Part shown: in pieces, positions 15,298 to 24,275 of the stretch | How the letters are laid out: every line of letters begins with the position of its first letter | How positions within the stretch are numbered: position 1 is the first letter of the stretch | Source of the DNA: Burkholderia sp. MS389 | GTDB taxonomy: Bacteria > Pseudomonadota > Gammaproteobacteria > Burkholderiales > Burkholderiaceae | DNA: 64,000 nt | Reading direction: 5' to 3' | Assembly (NCBI RefSeq): GCF_016899425.1 | Contig: NZ_CP045994.1 | Span: 3,348,001-3,412,000 of the forward strand | Notes under the pieces: generated by a model | Database searches by the model: none | Told to the model about the DNA's origin: nothing | The model's input: only the letters and a program-made list of their open reading frames with translations | Program-made: the position numbers and the translations under genes

Positions 15298-17523
15298 TCA
15301 CGCGCGCATCGGCATCGCCACCTTGTCGAGCGTGATCGGCAGATCGCGCACCCGCACGCCGGTCGCGTGATAGACCGCATTGGCGATCGCGGCCGGCACG
15401 CCGGTGATGCCGATCTCGCCGATGCCGCGAATGCCGAGCGGATTGAAATGCGTGTCGTTTTCGTCGACGAAACTCACGTCGAGCTCGCCGATGTCCGCGT
15501 TCACGGGCACGTGATATTCGGCGAGATTCGCGTTCGTGAAGCGGCCGTACCGCACGTCGAGATGCGAACCCTCCTCGAGCGCGGTGCCGAGCCCCCACAC
15601 CATCCCGCCGATCAGCTGGCTGCGTGCCGTTTTCGCGTTGAGCAGGCGGCCGACGCTGTAGACGCCGACGATGCGCGGTACGCGAATCGTGCCGAGTTCG
15701 GCATCGACGCGCACTTCGGCAAACACCGCGCCGAACGAATGGGATGCATAACGCGACTTCTCGTCGCCCGGCTTCGTCGTCGCCTGCGCGTCGATCGGCC
15801 GGCCGCCCGCACGCGCGATCACCGCCGCGGCCGGATCGCGCCGCGACGGCTCGCCGCGATGCACGACCCAGCCGTTGTCGACCGTCACGTCATCGGCCGC
15901 GGCGCCGTGCAGCGGCGAACCCGGATCGGCGATCGCCAGCGCGATCAGCTTCGCGCGCGCCTGCAGCGCGGCCTCGCGCACGGCGGGCGCCACGCTCGCC
16001 GCCGACTGCGAGCCGCCCGATACCGGCGCGCGCGGCAGGCTCGAGTCGCCGAGCGCGAAGCGCACGTTCTGCGGCGCGAAACCGAGCGCGTCGGCCGCGA
16101 CTTGCGTCATCACCGTATAGGTGCCGGTGCCGATGTCCTGCGTGCCCGACGCGACCTCGGCCGTGCCGTCCGGCAGGATGCGCGCCCGCGCCGACGCTTC
16201 GCTGCGGTTCGCCGGATACGTGGCGGCCGCCATCCCGAGGCCGATCAGCGTGTCGCCGTCGCGCAGCGTGCGCGGCGCGCCGGTGCGGCGCGACCAGCCG
16301 AAGCGCCGCGCGCCGACCTCGTAGCATTCGCGCAGCTTGTTGCTCGACCACGGCTTGCCGTCCTGCGGATCGACTTCCGCGTAATTCGCGAGCCGCAGCG
16401 CGACCGGGTCCATGCCGAGTTGCCACGCGAGCTCGTCCATCGCCGATTCGAGCGCGAACGAGCCCGACGCCTCGCCGGGCGCGCGCATGAACGTCGGCGT
16501 GCCGACGTTCAGCGGCACAATCCGGTGCGTGGTCGCGTGGTTCGGCACCGCGTACATGATCCGCGACGGCATCCCGCACATTTCCATCCAGTCCTCGAAC
16601 GTCGACGTGGTGGCGATCGTGTCGTGGCGCATCGCCGTCAACGTGCCGTCCTGGCGAGCGGCCAGCACGATGCGCTGTTCGGTGAACGGCCGCCCGCCGA
16701 CCGAGCCGAACATCTGCGGCCGCGTCAATGCGAGGCGAACCGGGCGCCCGACCTGCTTCGCGGCCATCGCGCACAACGACACGTGCGACCACGACGAGCC
16801 CTTGCAGCCGAAGCCGCCGCCGAGAAACGGCGAAATCACGCGCACGTGTTCCGGTGCGATGCCGAACACGGCGGCCACCGCCGTGCTCGCGCCCGACACG
16901 CCCTGCGTCGCATCGTGCAGCGTGAGCGTCGGGCCGTCCCAGCGCGCCATCGTCGCGTGCGGCTCGATCGGGTTGTGGTGCTGCATCGGCGTCGTATAGG
17001 TCGCGTCGATGTGCACCGCGCCTTCGCGCAGGCCTGCATCGACGTCCCCGCGCTGCGTATCCATCGCGCGGCCCTGCTGCTTCGGCGGCATGCGCGCGCC
17101 GCGCTTCGCGTGCGCGAAATCCGCGACGGCATCGGTCGCGCGATAGCGCACCTGCACGGCATGGGCGGCGTCGGTCGCCTGCTCGAGCGTTTCGGCGACG
17201 ACGACCGCGACGGGTTCGTTGCTGTAGCGCACCGTGTCGTCCTGCAGCAACGTGAGGCGGCGCCCGGCCGGCGGCGACAGCGGCGGCCGGCCGCCGTTGG
17301 GCAGCCGCATCGCGTTCTCGTGCGTGATCACGATCAGCACGCCCGGCATCGCGCGGGCGCGCGCCGCATCGATCGACTCGATCCTGCCGGATGCGATCGT
17401 GCTCGTGACGAGCACCGCGTGCGCGAGCCGCGTATCGGAGAATTCGGCCGCGTAGTGCGCGCCGCCCGTCACCTTCAGTACACCGTCGACACGGTCGAGC
17501 GGCTGTCCCGTCATCGTGTTCAT
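15298..17523 (-). CDS. paoC: Aldehyde oxidoreductase, molybdenum-cofactor-binding subunit (PaoC/YagR type)
   Basis: Large subunit of a xanthine-oxidase-family enzyme, 741 residues (E. coli PaoC is about 732). It binds molybdenum cytosine dinucleotide and oxidises aldehydes. Domain order: the N-terminal Ald_Xan a/b hammerhead (GQPLDRVDGVLKVTGGAHYA, VLVTSTIASGRI), then the Moco domain with SPFLGGGFGCKG and MRAPGEASGSFALES. The catalytic glutamate is in RGIGEIGITG near the C-terminus. The ATG overlaps the stop of the FAD subunit by 4 bp (ATGA), so the genes are translationally coupled. No PaoD-like Moco chaperone gene is adjacent. Confidence 0.9.
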   Translation of the reverse strand: MNTMTGQPLDRVDGVLKVTGGAHYAAEFSDTRLAHAVLVTSTIASGRIESIDAARARAMPGVLIVITHENAMRLPNGGRPPLSPPAGRRLTLLQDDTVRYSNEPVAVVVAETLEQATDAAHAVQVRYRATDAVADFAHAKRGARMPPKQQGRAMDTQRGDVDAGLREGAVHIDATYTTPMQHHNPIEPHATMARWDGPTLTLHDATQGVSGASTAVAAVFGIAPEHVRVISPFLGGGFGCKGSSWSHVSLCAMAAKQVGRPVRLALTRPQMFGSVGGRPFTEQRIVLAARQDGTLTAMRHDTIATTSTFEDWMEMCGMPSRIMYAVPNHATTHRIVPLNVGTPTFMRAPGEASGSFALESAMDELAWQLGMDPVALRLANYAEVDPQDGKPWSSNKLRECYEVGARRFGWSRRTGAPRTLRDGDTLIGLGMAAATYPANRSEASARARILPDGTAEVASGTQDIGTGTYTVMTQVAADALGFAPQNVRFALGDSSLPRAPVSGGSQSAASVAPAVREAALQARAKLIALAIADPGSPLHGAAADDVTVDNGWVVHRGEPSRRDPAAAVIARAGGRPIDAQATTKPGDEKSRYASHSFGAVFAEVRVDAELGTIRVPRIVGVYSVGRLLNAKTARSQLIGGMVWGLGTALEEGSHLDVRYGRFTNANLAEYHVPVNADIGELDVSFVDENDTHFNPLGIRGIGEIGITGVPAAIANAVYHATGVRVRDLPITLDKVAMPMRA

Positions 17524-18521
17524 GCGGCACCTCCCGTCATGGCGGCTGCCGTTTCGACCGCACGGACGATCGCCCGCTGCGCGAGCGCGACCTTGAAGCC
17601 ATTGCCGTCGAGCGGACGCGCATCGCGCAATGCCAGCGCGGCCGCCTCGCGCAGCGTCGCGTCGGTCGGCGTGCGGCCAACGAGATGCGCTTCCGCTTCC
17701 GTTGCACGCAACGGCTTGTGCGCGACGCCGCCGAGCGCGATTCGCGCGTCGGCGACGCGCGGGCCCTCCATCCGCAGGGCGGCCGCGACCGACACCAGCG
17801 CGAACGCGTAGCTCGCGCGATCGCGCACCTTCAGATAGTGCGCATGGTCGGCAAAGCGCGGCGGCGGCAAGTCCACCGCGGTGATCAGTTCGCCCGGTTC
17901 GAGCGTCGTGTCGAGATCGGGACGATCGCCCGGCAAGCGGTGAAACGACGCGATCGGAATCTGCCGTGCACCGCGCGGGCCGCTCACCTGCACGACCGCA
18001 TCGAGCGCGGCGAGCGCGACGCTCATGTCCGACGGGTTCACCGCCACGCACTGCGGGCTCGCACCGAGGATCGCGTGCATCCGGTTGTGGCCGCCGATCG
18101 CCGCGCAGCCGCTGCCCGGCTCGCGCTTGTTGCATTGCGCGAACGCGGGGTCGTAGAAATACGGGCAGCGCGTGCGCTGCATCAGGTTGCCGCCGACGGT
18201 CGCCATGTTGCGCAATTGCGCGGACGCGCCAGCGAGCAGCGCCTGCGACAGCAGCGGATAGTCGGCGCGCACGCGCGGATGATCGGCCGCATCGCTGTTG
18301 CGCACGAGCGCACCGATGCGCACGCCGCCGCCGGGCAGCGCATCGACCGTATCGAGGCCCGCGATCCGCGTGATGTCGATGAGCGTGACGGGCCGCGCGA
18401 CGCCGCCCTTCATCAGGTCCAGCAGGTTCGTGCCGCCGCCGATGAAGGCCGCGCCCAGCCGCTGCGCCGCGCGCACGGCGCCGGCGACGTCGGTCGCGCG
18501 TTCGTAGGAGATTGCTTCCAT
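17520..18521 (-). CDS. paoB: Aldehyde oxidoreductase, FAD-binding subunit with extra iron-sulfur cluster (PaoB/YagS type)
   Basis: FAD subunit of 333 residues that passes electrons from the FeS subunit to an acceptor. The FAD-binding motif FIGGGTNLLDLMKGGV and the NMATVGGNLMQRTRCPYFYD segment are clear. Cysteines at 119, 130, 139 and 158 (C-X10-C-X8-C-X18-C) match the four ligands of the additional [4Fe-4S] cluster known from PaoB and 4-hydroxybenzoyl-CoA reductase beta. This places it in the PaoB rather than the CoxM subgroup. It is coupled to the downstream Moco subunit by an ATGA overlap and follows the 2Fe-2S subunit by 17 bp. Confidence 0.92.
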   Translation of the reverse strand: MEAISYERATDVAGAVRAAQRLGAAFIGGGTNLLDLMKGGVARPVTLIDITRIAGLDTVDALPGGGVRIGALVRNSDAADHPRVRADYPLLSQALLAGASAQLRNMATVGGNLMQRTRCPYFYDPAFAQCNKREPGSGCAAIGGHNRMHAILGASPQCVAVNPSDMSVALAALDAVVQVSGPRGARQIPIASFHRLPGDRPDLDTTLEPGELITAVDLPPPRFADHAHYLKVRDRASYAFALVSVAAALRMEGPRVADARIALGGVAHKPLRATEAEAHLVGRTPTDATLREAAALALRDARPLDGNGFKVALAQRAIVRAVETAAAMTGGAA

Positions 18522-18538
18522 TGCGGTGCCCTCCCCGC

Positions 18539-19294
18539 CTAGCCGTGCGCCGCATGCGCGGCGCGCACGGCGGCGACGATGTTCGGGTACGCGCCGCAGC
18601 GGCACAGGTTGCCGCTCATGCGCTCGCGGATCTCGTCGTCCGACAGCTGCGCGGGACGGCGCCGCACGTCATCCGTGGCGGCGCTCCCGGCCCCCGCCGC
18701 GAACTCGTCGAGCAGCGCGGTCGCCGAGCAGAGCTGGCCGGACGTGCAGTAGCCGCACTGGAACGCATCGCATTCGACGAACGCACGCTGCACCGGGCTC
18801 AACACGCCGCCGCGCGCCAGCCCTTCGACGGTCGTGATCCGCTCGCCCTCGTGCATCACCGCGAGCGTCAGGCACGCGTTGATGCGCCGGCCGTCGACGA
18901 GCACCGTGCACGCGCCGCACTGCCCGCGATCGCAGCCCTTCTTCGTACCCGTGAGGCCCGCGTATTCGCGCAGTGCGTCGAGCAGCGTGACGCGCGGTTC
19001 GAGCTGCAGCGTGTATGCGCGCCCGTTGATGTCGAGATGCACGGGCCGGGCCGGCACCGTATCGCGGCGGGGCGCGGCCGGCGTGGACGCCGCGTGCGGC
19101 GACTGCGGATGAACGTGCGATGCGGCGCTGACGGTCGCGGCAGCCGCCGCGGATTGCAGGAAACGGCGCCGCGCGGCGCTGGACGGCGTATCGTGCGGCA
19201 ACGGCAGCGGCGCTGAACGGCCGGGCCCGAGCGGCGACGGGGCAGCGTCGCGCGCCGGTTCGGCGGACGGGGAATCGGATCGATCGCTGGACAT
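18539..19294 (-). CDS. paoA: Aldehyde oxidoreductase, 2Fe-2S subunit with Tat signal (PaoA/YagT type)
   Basis: Small subunit of 251 residues. A long N-region leads to a twin-arginine motif ARRRFLQSAAAAATVSAA (Arg43-Arg44), so the assembled complex should be exported folded to the periplasm. The first cluster is bound by CDRGQCGAC plus a later Cys, the second by CGYCTSGQ and CRCG. It is the first gene of the operon, transcribed toward paoB and paoC. A 21-residue acidic/Ser-rich insertion (AGAGSAATDDVRRRPAQLSD region) separates the second-cluster cysteines. The start at 19294 (MSSDRSDS) is the farthest upstream plausible ATG; a later start nearer the Tat motif cannot be excluded. Confidence 0.9.
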   Translation of the reverse strand: MSSDRSDSPSAEPARDAAPSPLGPGRSAPLPLPHDTPSSAARRRFLQSAAAAATVSAASHVHPQSPHAASTPAAPRRDTVPARPVHLDINGRAYTLQLEPRVTLLDALREYAGLTGTKKGCDRGQCGACTVLVDGRRINACLTLAVMHEGERITTVEGLARGGVLSPVQRAFVECDAFQCGYCTSGQLCSATALLDEFAAGAGSAATDDVRRRPAQLSDDEIRERMSGNLCRCGAYPNIVAAVRAAHAAHG

Positions 19295-19848
19295 GGCTTC
19301 TGCTCGCTCCGTGGTTGATGGACGCGGGTGTGCGCCGCGTGCCCGGATGGCAGCGCGGTCGGCACGCGCATCGGCAACGAGCAATTCGGGTGCCGCGAAA
19401 CTGCGGGGGGCCGCATACAGGTGCAGCGCCGGCCATCGTGCGCGGCGCGCACCGGGCAGCAGACGGACCGAGTTGGCGGTGAGAACGCTTCCATGACGCC
19501 ACGCTGGCGCGCGGCTGGCCGTTCGCTGACGAAGCGGCAATAACGCCCGATTTTTGGGCGCGGCCGGCCGCGCATCGGTCGCAAGTTGCCGATCGCGTTT
19601 GCGATGCCGCGCATGGCGCCCGCGTCGCCGTGGCCGGGTCGCGGCGTGGCGCGCCGTGTAAATGCGCGCAGCATCCGCCTCTGCTGGAAAATTCCGCCAT
19701 GCGTGCCGGTGGATCGCCGCGACGGCATTCGGTCAGCCGGACGAAACCATTTCGCGATCGCGCCGGAATCGCAAACGATTCACCGAAACGTCGCATCGCG
19801 CCCGCATACTCGAAAACGTTTCCCGATCAGCCTGCCAGGAGAGAAGTC
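19295..19848. other. 554-bp divergent intergenic region
   Basis: This stretch separates the aldehyde oxidoreductase operon (minus) from the small lipoprotein gene (plus). It holds a short hairpin, CGCCC-GATTTTT-GGGCG, around 19547-19563. Open frames in it lack family resemblance and overlap each other on both strands. Promoters for both flanking units should be here but no confident -35/-10 pair was found. Confidence 0.35.
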
Positions 19849-20133
19849 ATGCGTCGCGTTTCCGTCGCCGTCGTTCTGTGTACCGCCGTGTTCGTCGCCG
19901 CGTGCAGCGACGACGCACCGCACGACGCCCACGCGACCGACACCGTGCCGCAGGCCGGCGCATCGAGCGGCGCCGCCAGCGCGTTCAACAGCGACGCGAC
20001 CGCGAATACCGTCGCATCCGAGGCCGCGCCGCTCGCGCCGCCCGTCGTGCATTACCCGCCCGATGACGACGACGATGCGACGCCCACTGGGAACGCAGCC
20101 GCTTCAAGCGCCGCCGCGTCGTCGCCGGGCTGA
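19849..20133 (+). CDS. Small putative lipoprotein
   Basis: A 94-residue protein with a type II signal peptide: MRRVSVAVVLCTAVFVAAC, with lipobox VAAC. The mature part is disordered, rich in Ala, Ser, Thr and Asp, with an HYPPDDDDDATP segment. Asp at position +3 but Ser at +2 after the Cys suggests outer-membrane sorting. AGGAGAG lies 6-12 bp before the ATG. No family was recognised; such short lipoproteins are common in Burkholderia. It stands alone, convergent with the hydrolase gene downstream. Confidence 0.7.
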   Translation: MRRVSVAVVLCTAVFVAACSDDAPHDAHATDTVPQAGASSGAASAFNSDATANTVASEAAPLAPPVVHYPPDDDDDATPTGNAAASSAAASSPG

Positions 20134-20400
20134 TCCCGCTGCCACGTGATAGGAGTCGGTACTGTTCAGGCAGCGCAGTGGGCGCGCGCGTCGAGCCGCC
20201 ACTGACATGACGTAACGGTCGGCGACGGCGCGAACGGCACGGTGTCGCGCCGCTTCGCGGGCCACGTCGGGTACGGCCGGCCGAGCGATTCGGACCCGGC
20301 CGCGGCCGTCAGGGCCATGAGGCCCGCCTGCGCATTGCAAGCGCGACGGCCCGCCCTACCGCGACAGCCACCGCGCGGCATGCGCCGCGCAACCGGCCCG

Positions 20401-21024
20401 TCAGACCGCGTGCGCGAGCGCGCGATCGACGAGCGCGGCCTCGAAGCCGTCGTCCGCGTCGCGAAAACGCAGCGGCGCCGCGCAATGCACCAGCGTGTCG
20501 ATGAAGTATTTCGCGCGCGGCCACGGCCCGTAGCCGGCCGCCGTGTTGATGTGCCCGGCATCGCCGAGGTTCACGAACGCGCTACCCAGGCGCTGCGCGA
20601 GCGTGCGCGCATCGCCGAGCGGCATCCACGGATCGGTCTCGCTGCCGATCACGATCGACGGCACCGCGAGCCGGCGTGCGTCGAACGGCCCGGCAAACGT
20701 GAATTTCTTCGGGCTCGCCGGCGCGACGAACAGCACGCCCGCGACATCGCCGACGTGCGGCCACTGCGCGAGCGCATGCGCGGTCGCAAGGCAGCCGAAG
20801 CTGTGCGCGGCGAGCACGAACGGGCCGCGCTCGCGATCGAGCAGCGCGCGCACCGCTTGCGCCCACCCCGCGAGATCGGGCGCATCCCAGTCGTGCTGCT
20901 CGACCCGCAACGCGCGCGGGAACTGCCGCTCGAGCCAGGTCTGCCAGTGGGCGCCTTCGCTGCCGTGCAGGCCCGGGACGGTGACGAGCCGCGGCGGCCA
21001 CGCCGATTTGCTGCATGCGCGCAT
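20401..21024 (-). CDS. RBBP9/YdeN-type alpha/beta hydrolase
   Basis: Serine hydrolase of 207 residues. The N-terminal TVPGLHGSEGAHWQTWLE and the nucleophile elbow AAHSFGCLA (GxSxG variant HSFGC), acid IGSETDPWMP and histidine LGDAGHINTAAG form the triad typical of this small family (DUF1234/RBBP9/YdeN). It is cytosolic, with no signal peptide. The start MRACSKSA at 21024 is the ATG nearest the conserved region. The natural substrate is unknown. Confidence 0.88.
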   Translation of the reverse strand: MRACSKSAWPPRLVTVPGLHGSEGAHWQTWLERQFPRALRVEQHDWDAPDLAGWAQAVRALLDRERGPFVLAAHSFGCLATAHALAQWPHVGDVAGVLFVAPASPKKFTFAGPFDARRLAVPSIVIGSETDPWMPLGDARTLAQRLGSAFVNLGDAGHINTAAGYGPWPRAKYFIDTLVHCAAPLRFRDADDGFEAALVDRALAHAV

Positions 21025-21294
21025 GATTGCCCTCGCTTGCTTGAAGACGAGGTTCGATTGTGGCGTCGCGTACGCGGCAGCCGAACCAATATTTTGTGCT
21101 TTGCTTTTGCGCGGCGCGGTGACCGGCGGCGGCCCGGCGACTGCGCGACGGCGGCCCAAGCCAGCCGCATGGGCCGCATGGCCCGCACCGACGGCGCAAT
21201 GTGCGGCGAAACCGTAGAATGTGGGCTTCCCGTCAGCGTCACACGGAACGGGTCCCCGCGCCGACGCGCCGGGCCGTTCGTCAGGAGTCGTCCA

Positions 21295-21384
21295 ATGTCC
21301 GCTACGTCCGCCGGCGCGCCGCGCCCGGCTTCGCTCGCCGTTCCCGTGACGCGCCTCGCCGGCGCGCGCGCCGTCACGCAATGA
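21295..21384 (+). CDS. Possible 29-residue upstream ORF coupled to ghrA
   Basis: A short frame starting MSATSAGAPRPASLAVP and ending ARAVTQ is preceded by AGGAG at a good distance (CAGGAGTCGTCCA-ATG). Its TGA overlaps the ghrA ATG (ATGA at 21381-21384), so ribosomes finishing it can restart at ghrA. ghrA itself has no Shine-Dalgarno sequence outside this frame. It may be a leader peptide that sets ghrA translation. Confidence 0.45.
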   Translation: MSATSAGAPRPASLAVPVTRLAGARAVTQ

Positions 21385-22322
21385 AGATCCTGTTCCATTC
21401 ACCGCATCAGGAAGCCGGCGCATGGCGCGACGAGATCGCGCGGGCGCTGCCGGAAGCCGAACTGCGCGCGTGGCAGCCGGGCGATACGGCCGCCGCCGAC
21501 TACGCGCTCGTGTGGCGCGCACCGCGCGAGTTCTTCGCGCCGCGCGACGGCCTGCGCGCGATCTTCAACCTCGGCGCGGGCGTCGATGCGCTGCTCGCGC
21601 TCGACCGCGCGCATCCGGGCACGCTGCCCGCACACGTGCCGCTGGTGCGGCTCGAGGATTCGGGCATGGCGCAGCAGATGGTCGAATACGTGACGCACGC
21701 GGTGCTGCGCTACCTGCGCCGCTTCGACGAATACGACCTGCAACAGCGCGAACGCCGCTGGCAGCCGCTCGAACCGCATGCGCGCGCGAGCTTCACCGTC
21801 GCGGTCCTCGGCCTCGGCGTGCTCGGCGCCGAGGTCGCCCGCGCGCTCGCCGCGCTCGGCCTGCCGGTGCGCGGCTACAGCCGCAGTGCGAAGCAGCTCG
21901 ACGGCATCGCGACCTTCGCCGGCGACGGCGCGTTCGACGCGTGCATCGACGGCGCGAAGGTGCTCGTCAACCTGCTGCCGAGCACGCGCGACACCGACGG
22001 CATCCTGTCGGCGCGCGCGTTCGCGCGGCTCGCGCGCGGCGCGTACGTCGTCAACGTCGCGCGCGGCGCGCATCTCGTCGAAGCCGACCTGCTCGACGCG
22101 CTCGCGAGCGGCCAGGTCGCCGCGGCCACGCTCGACGTGTTCCAGCACGAGCCGCTGCCTGACGACCATCCGTTCTGGCGCGCGCCGCGCATCACGATCA
22201 CGCCGCACAGCTCGGCCGAGACGCTGCGCGCGGAAGCCGTCGAGCAGATCGCCGGCAAGATCCGCGCGTTCGAGCGCGGCGCGCCCGTCAGCGGGATCGT
22301 CGACTACGCACGCGGCTACTGA
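21381..22322 (+). CDS. ghrA: Glyoxylate/hydroxypyruvate reductase A (D-2-hydroxyacid dehydrogenase)
   Basis: NAD(P)H-dependent reductase of glyoxylate and hydroxypyruvate, 313 residues, the GhrA size. The nucleotide-binding domain shows VLGLGVLGAEVARAL, and the catalytic Arg lies in VNVARGAHLVEADLL. The Glu and His lie in FQHEPLPDDHPFW and ITPHSSAET. The N-terminal domain has FNLGAGVDALL and DSGMAQQMVEYV, which fit GhrA better than SerA or LdhA. It is followed 30 bp later by the HMG-CoA lyase gene, so an operon is likely. Confidence 0.92.
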   Translation: MKILFHSPHQEAGAWRDEIARALPEAELRAWQPGDTAAADYALVWRAPREFFAPRDGLRAIFNLGAGVDALLALDRAHPGTLPAHVPLVRLEDSGMAQQMVEYVTHAVLRYLRRFDEYDLQQRERRWQPLEPHARASFTVAVLGLGVLGAEVARALAALGLPVRGYSRSAKQLDGIATFAGDGAFDACIDGAKVLVNLLPSTRDTDGILSARAFARLARGAYVVNVARGAHLVEADLLDALASGQVAAATLDVFQHEPLPDDHPFWRAPRITITPHSSAETLRAEAVEQIAGKIRAFERGAPVSGIVDYARGY

Positions 22323-22352
22323 ATTCCGCCCTACACGAAACCGGAGACAACC

Positions 22353-23285
22353 ATGACGTTCCCCACCGCCGTCAAGATCGTCGAAGTCGGCCCGCGCGAC
22401 GGCCTGCAGAACGAGAAGACCTTCGTGCCGACCGACGTGAAGATCGCACTCGTCGACCGGCTGTCGCGCGCCGGCTTCCGCAACGTCGAGGCCGCATCGT
22501 TCGTGTCGCCGAAATGGGTGCCGCAGATGGCCGACGGCGCCGACGTGATGGCCGGCATCGAGCGCCGCGCGGGCACCGTGTACTCGGTGCTCACGCCGAA
22601 CCTGAAGGGTTTCGAGAACGCGGTCGCCGCGCGCGCCGACGAGGTCGTGATCTTCGGCGCGGCGAGCGAAGCGTTCTCGCAGCGGAACATCAACTGCAGC
22701 ATCGCCGAGAGCATCGCGCGCTTCGAGCCCGTCGCGAAGGCCGCGAAGGACGCGGGTCTGCGACTGCGCGGCAGCGTGTCGTGCTCGCTCGGCTGCCCGT
22801 ATCAAGGCGAGGTGCCGGTCGCGTCGGTCGTCGACGTCGTCGAACGCTTCGCCGCGCTCGGCTGCGACGAGATCGACATCGCCGACACGATCGGCGTCGG
22901 CACGCCGAAGCGCACGCGGGAGGTGCTCTCCGCGGTCACGCGCGTGTTCCCGCGTGAACGGCTGTCGGGCCATTTCCACGACACCTACGGCCAGGCGCTC
23001 GCGAACATCTACGCGGCGCTGTTCGAAGGGATCGAGATCTTCCACGCGTCGGTCGCGGGCCTCGGCGGCTGCCCGTACGCGAAGGGCGCGACCGGCAACG
23101 TCGCGACCGAGGACGTGCTGTACCTGATGCAAGGCCTCGGCATCGAGACCGGCATCGATCTCGCGCAGGTCGTCGCGGCCGGCGACTTCATCTCGAACGC
23201 GATCGGCCGCGCGAACGTGTCGCGCGCCGGTCGTGCACTGCTTGCCAGGGCGCAGGGCGCGGCCGACGCCGCGAACTGCGTCTGA
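22353..23285 (+). CDS. Hydroxymethylglutaryl-CoA lyase
   Basis: Cleaves HMG-CoA to acetyl-CoA and acetoacetate, the last step of leucine degradation; 310 residues, the usual length. The TIM barrel begins VKIVEVGPRDGLQNEK with the catalytic RDGLQNE. The metal-binding histidines lie in LSGHFHDTYG, and the catalytic cysteine loop is VAGLGGCPYAKGATGN. No leucine-catabolism cluster (liu) genes are adjacent, so this copy is isolated from its pathway. It lies between ghrA and the YbaK-type gene in one direction with short gaps. Confidence 0.95.
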   Translation: MTFPTAVKIVEVGPRDGLQNEKTFVPTDVKIALVDRLSRAGFRNVEAASFVSPKWVPQMADGADVMAGIERRAGTVYSVLTPNLKGFENAVAARADEVVIFGAASEAFSQRNINCSIAESIARFEPVAKAAKDAGLRLRGSVSCSLGCPYQGEVPVASVVDVVERFAALGCDEIDIADTIGVGTPKRTREVLSAVTRVFPRERLSGHFHDTYGQALANIYAALFEGIEIFHASVAGLGGCPYAKGATGNVATEDVLYLMQGLGIETGIDLAQVVAAGDFISNAIGRANVSRAGRALLARAQGAADAANCV

Positions 23286-23311
23286 TCACGCCCTCCCACG
23301 GACGCCTCCCC

Positions 23312-23818
23312 ATGACGACACCCGCTTCATTCGATTCCCTCCCCGATTCCGCGCGACGCGTCGCGCTGCTGCTGCGCGAGCGCGGCCATGCGAAAGGCAT
23401 CGTGATGCTCGCCGAAACCGGCAAGACGTCGGCCGAGGCCGCGGCCGGGCTCGGCTGCTCGGTCGCGCAGATCGCGAAGTCGATCCTGTTTCGCCGGCAG
23501 GCCGACGGCGCGCCCGTGCTGGTCGTCGCGAGCGGCGTGAACCGCGTCGATGAAAAGAAGGTCGCCGCGCAGGTCGGCCCGGTCGGCCGCGCGGACGCGA
23601 AGTTCGTGCGCGACAACACCGGCTATGCGATCGGCGGCGTCTGCCCGATCGGCCATCTGGTCGAACCCGTCACGCTGATCGACGCCGACCTGCTCGCGCT
23701 CGACAGCCTGTGGGCCGCCGCCGGCCATCCGCACGCGGTGTTCAACCTGTCGCCGCACGAACTCGTGTCGCTGACGGGCGCGCCGGTCGCGGACGTCGCG
23801 TTGCGGGAGCCCGCATGA
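23312..23818 (+). CDS. YbaK/EbsC-type aminoacyl-tRNA deacylase
   Basis: Trans-editing domain protein of 168 residues that hydrolyses mischarged aminoacyl-tRNAs, the YbaK/ProX superfamily. Recognisable segments are AEAAAGLGCSVAQIAKSILF with the conserved Lys, then GVNRVDEKKVA and TGYAIGGVCPIGH (the GxxP-like substrate loop). The substrate tRNA (Cys-tRNAPro or similar) is not certain from sequence. Its stop overlaps the start of the DUF1289 gene by 4 bp. Confidence 0.9.
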   Translation: MTTPASFDSLPDSARRVALLLRERGHAKGIVMLAETGKTSAEAAAGLGCSVAQIAKSILFRRQADGAPVLVVASGVNRVDEKKVAAQVGPVGRADAKFVRDNTGYAIGGVCPIGHLVEPVTLIDADLLALDSLWAAAGHPHAVFNLSPHELVSLTGAPVADVALREPA

Positions 23819-24021
23819 GCGACGTGACGATGCCGGTCGCCACGGTCGCGTCGCCGTGCACCGACGTCTGCCGGATCGATCCGCGCACCGACTGGTGCGC
23901 GGGCTGCCTGCGCACGCGCGGCGAGATCAAGGGATGGCGTGAGTCGGACGACGACGCGCGGCGCGCGCTGCTTGCGCGGCTCGACGCGCGGCGGCGGCTG
24001 ATCGCGGGCAGCGAGACATAA
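23815..24021 (+). CDS. DUF1289 small cysteine-motif protein
   Basis: A 68-residue protein with VASPCTDVCRIDPRTDWCAG, followed by CLRTRGEIKGW. The C-X3-C...C-X2-C arrangement is the DUF1289 signature and probably binds a metal or iron-sulfur cluster. The ATG overlaps the preceding stop (ATGA), so it is coupled to the deacylase. Function unknown. Confidence 0.88.
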   Translation: MSDVTMPVATVASPCTDVCRIDPRTDWCAGCLRTRGEIKGWRESDDDARRALLARLDARRRLIAGSET

Positions 24022-24053
24022 AAAAAAGCCGTTCAGCCTCACGGGCGAACGGC
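24020..24053 (-). terminator. Intrinsic terminator, oriented for the minus strand
   Basis: A 7-bp stem GCCGTTC/GAACGGC (24028-24034 and 24047-24053) is followed, reading the minus strand, by eight T. It begins right at the DUF1289 stop. In orientation it suits the EamA transporter transcript 220 bp upstream on the minus strand; on the plus strand it lacks a T-run. Confidence 0.75.
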
Positions 24054-24275
24054 ATCGAGATCGGAATCCTGTGAACGTGATCAACGTCACAGCCCGCATC
24101 ATACGAGCGACGCGGGCGCATCGCATCGGGTGTTTCCCTACAACTTCTTACAGCGCTTTTCGCGCACGCGCACGGCGTCCGCGCGACGTCATTCCGCAGG
24201 CACGCCTCACTCGCGACACGCGCATTCGACGCGCGGCGGCGTGAGCGCGCCGCCGCGCCGAATCCTCTGACCGTT

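Noticed and set aside
15298..18555. A single 1,085-residue reading frame across paoC and paoB
   Set aside because: The frame is open by chance over paoB, which is encoded in a different frame with complete FAD and iron-sulfur motifs; the true paoC starts at 17523 with an ATGA overlap.
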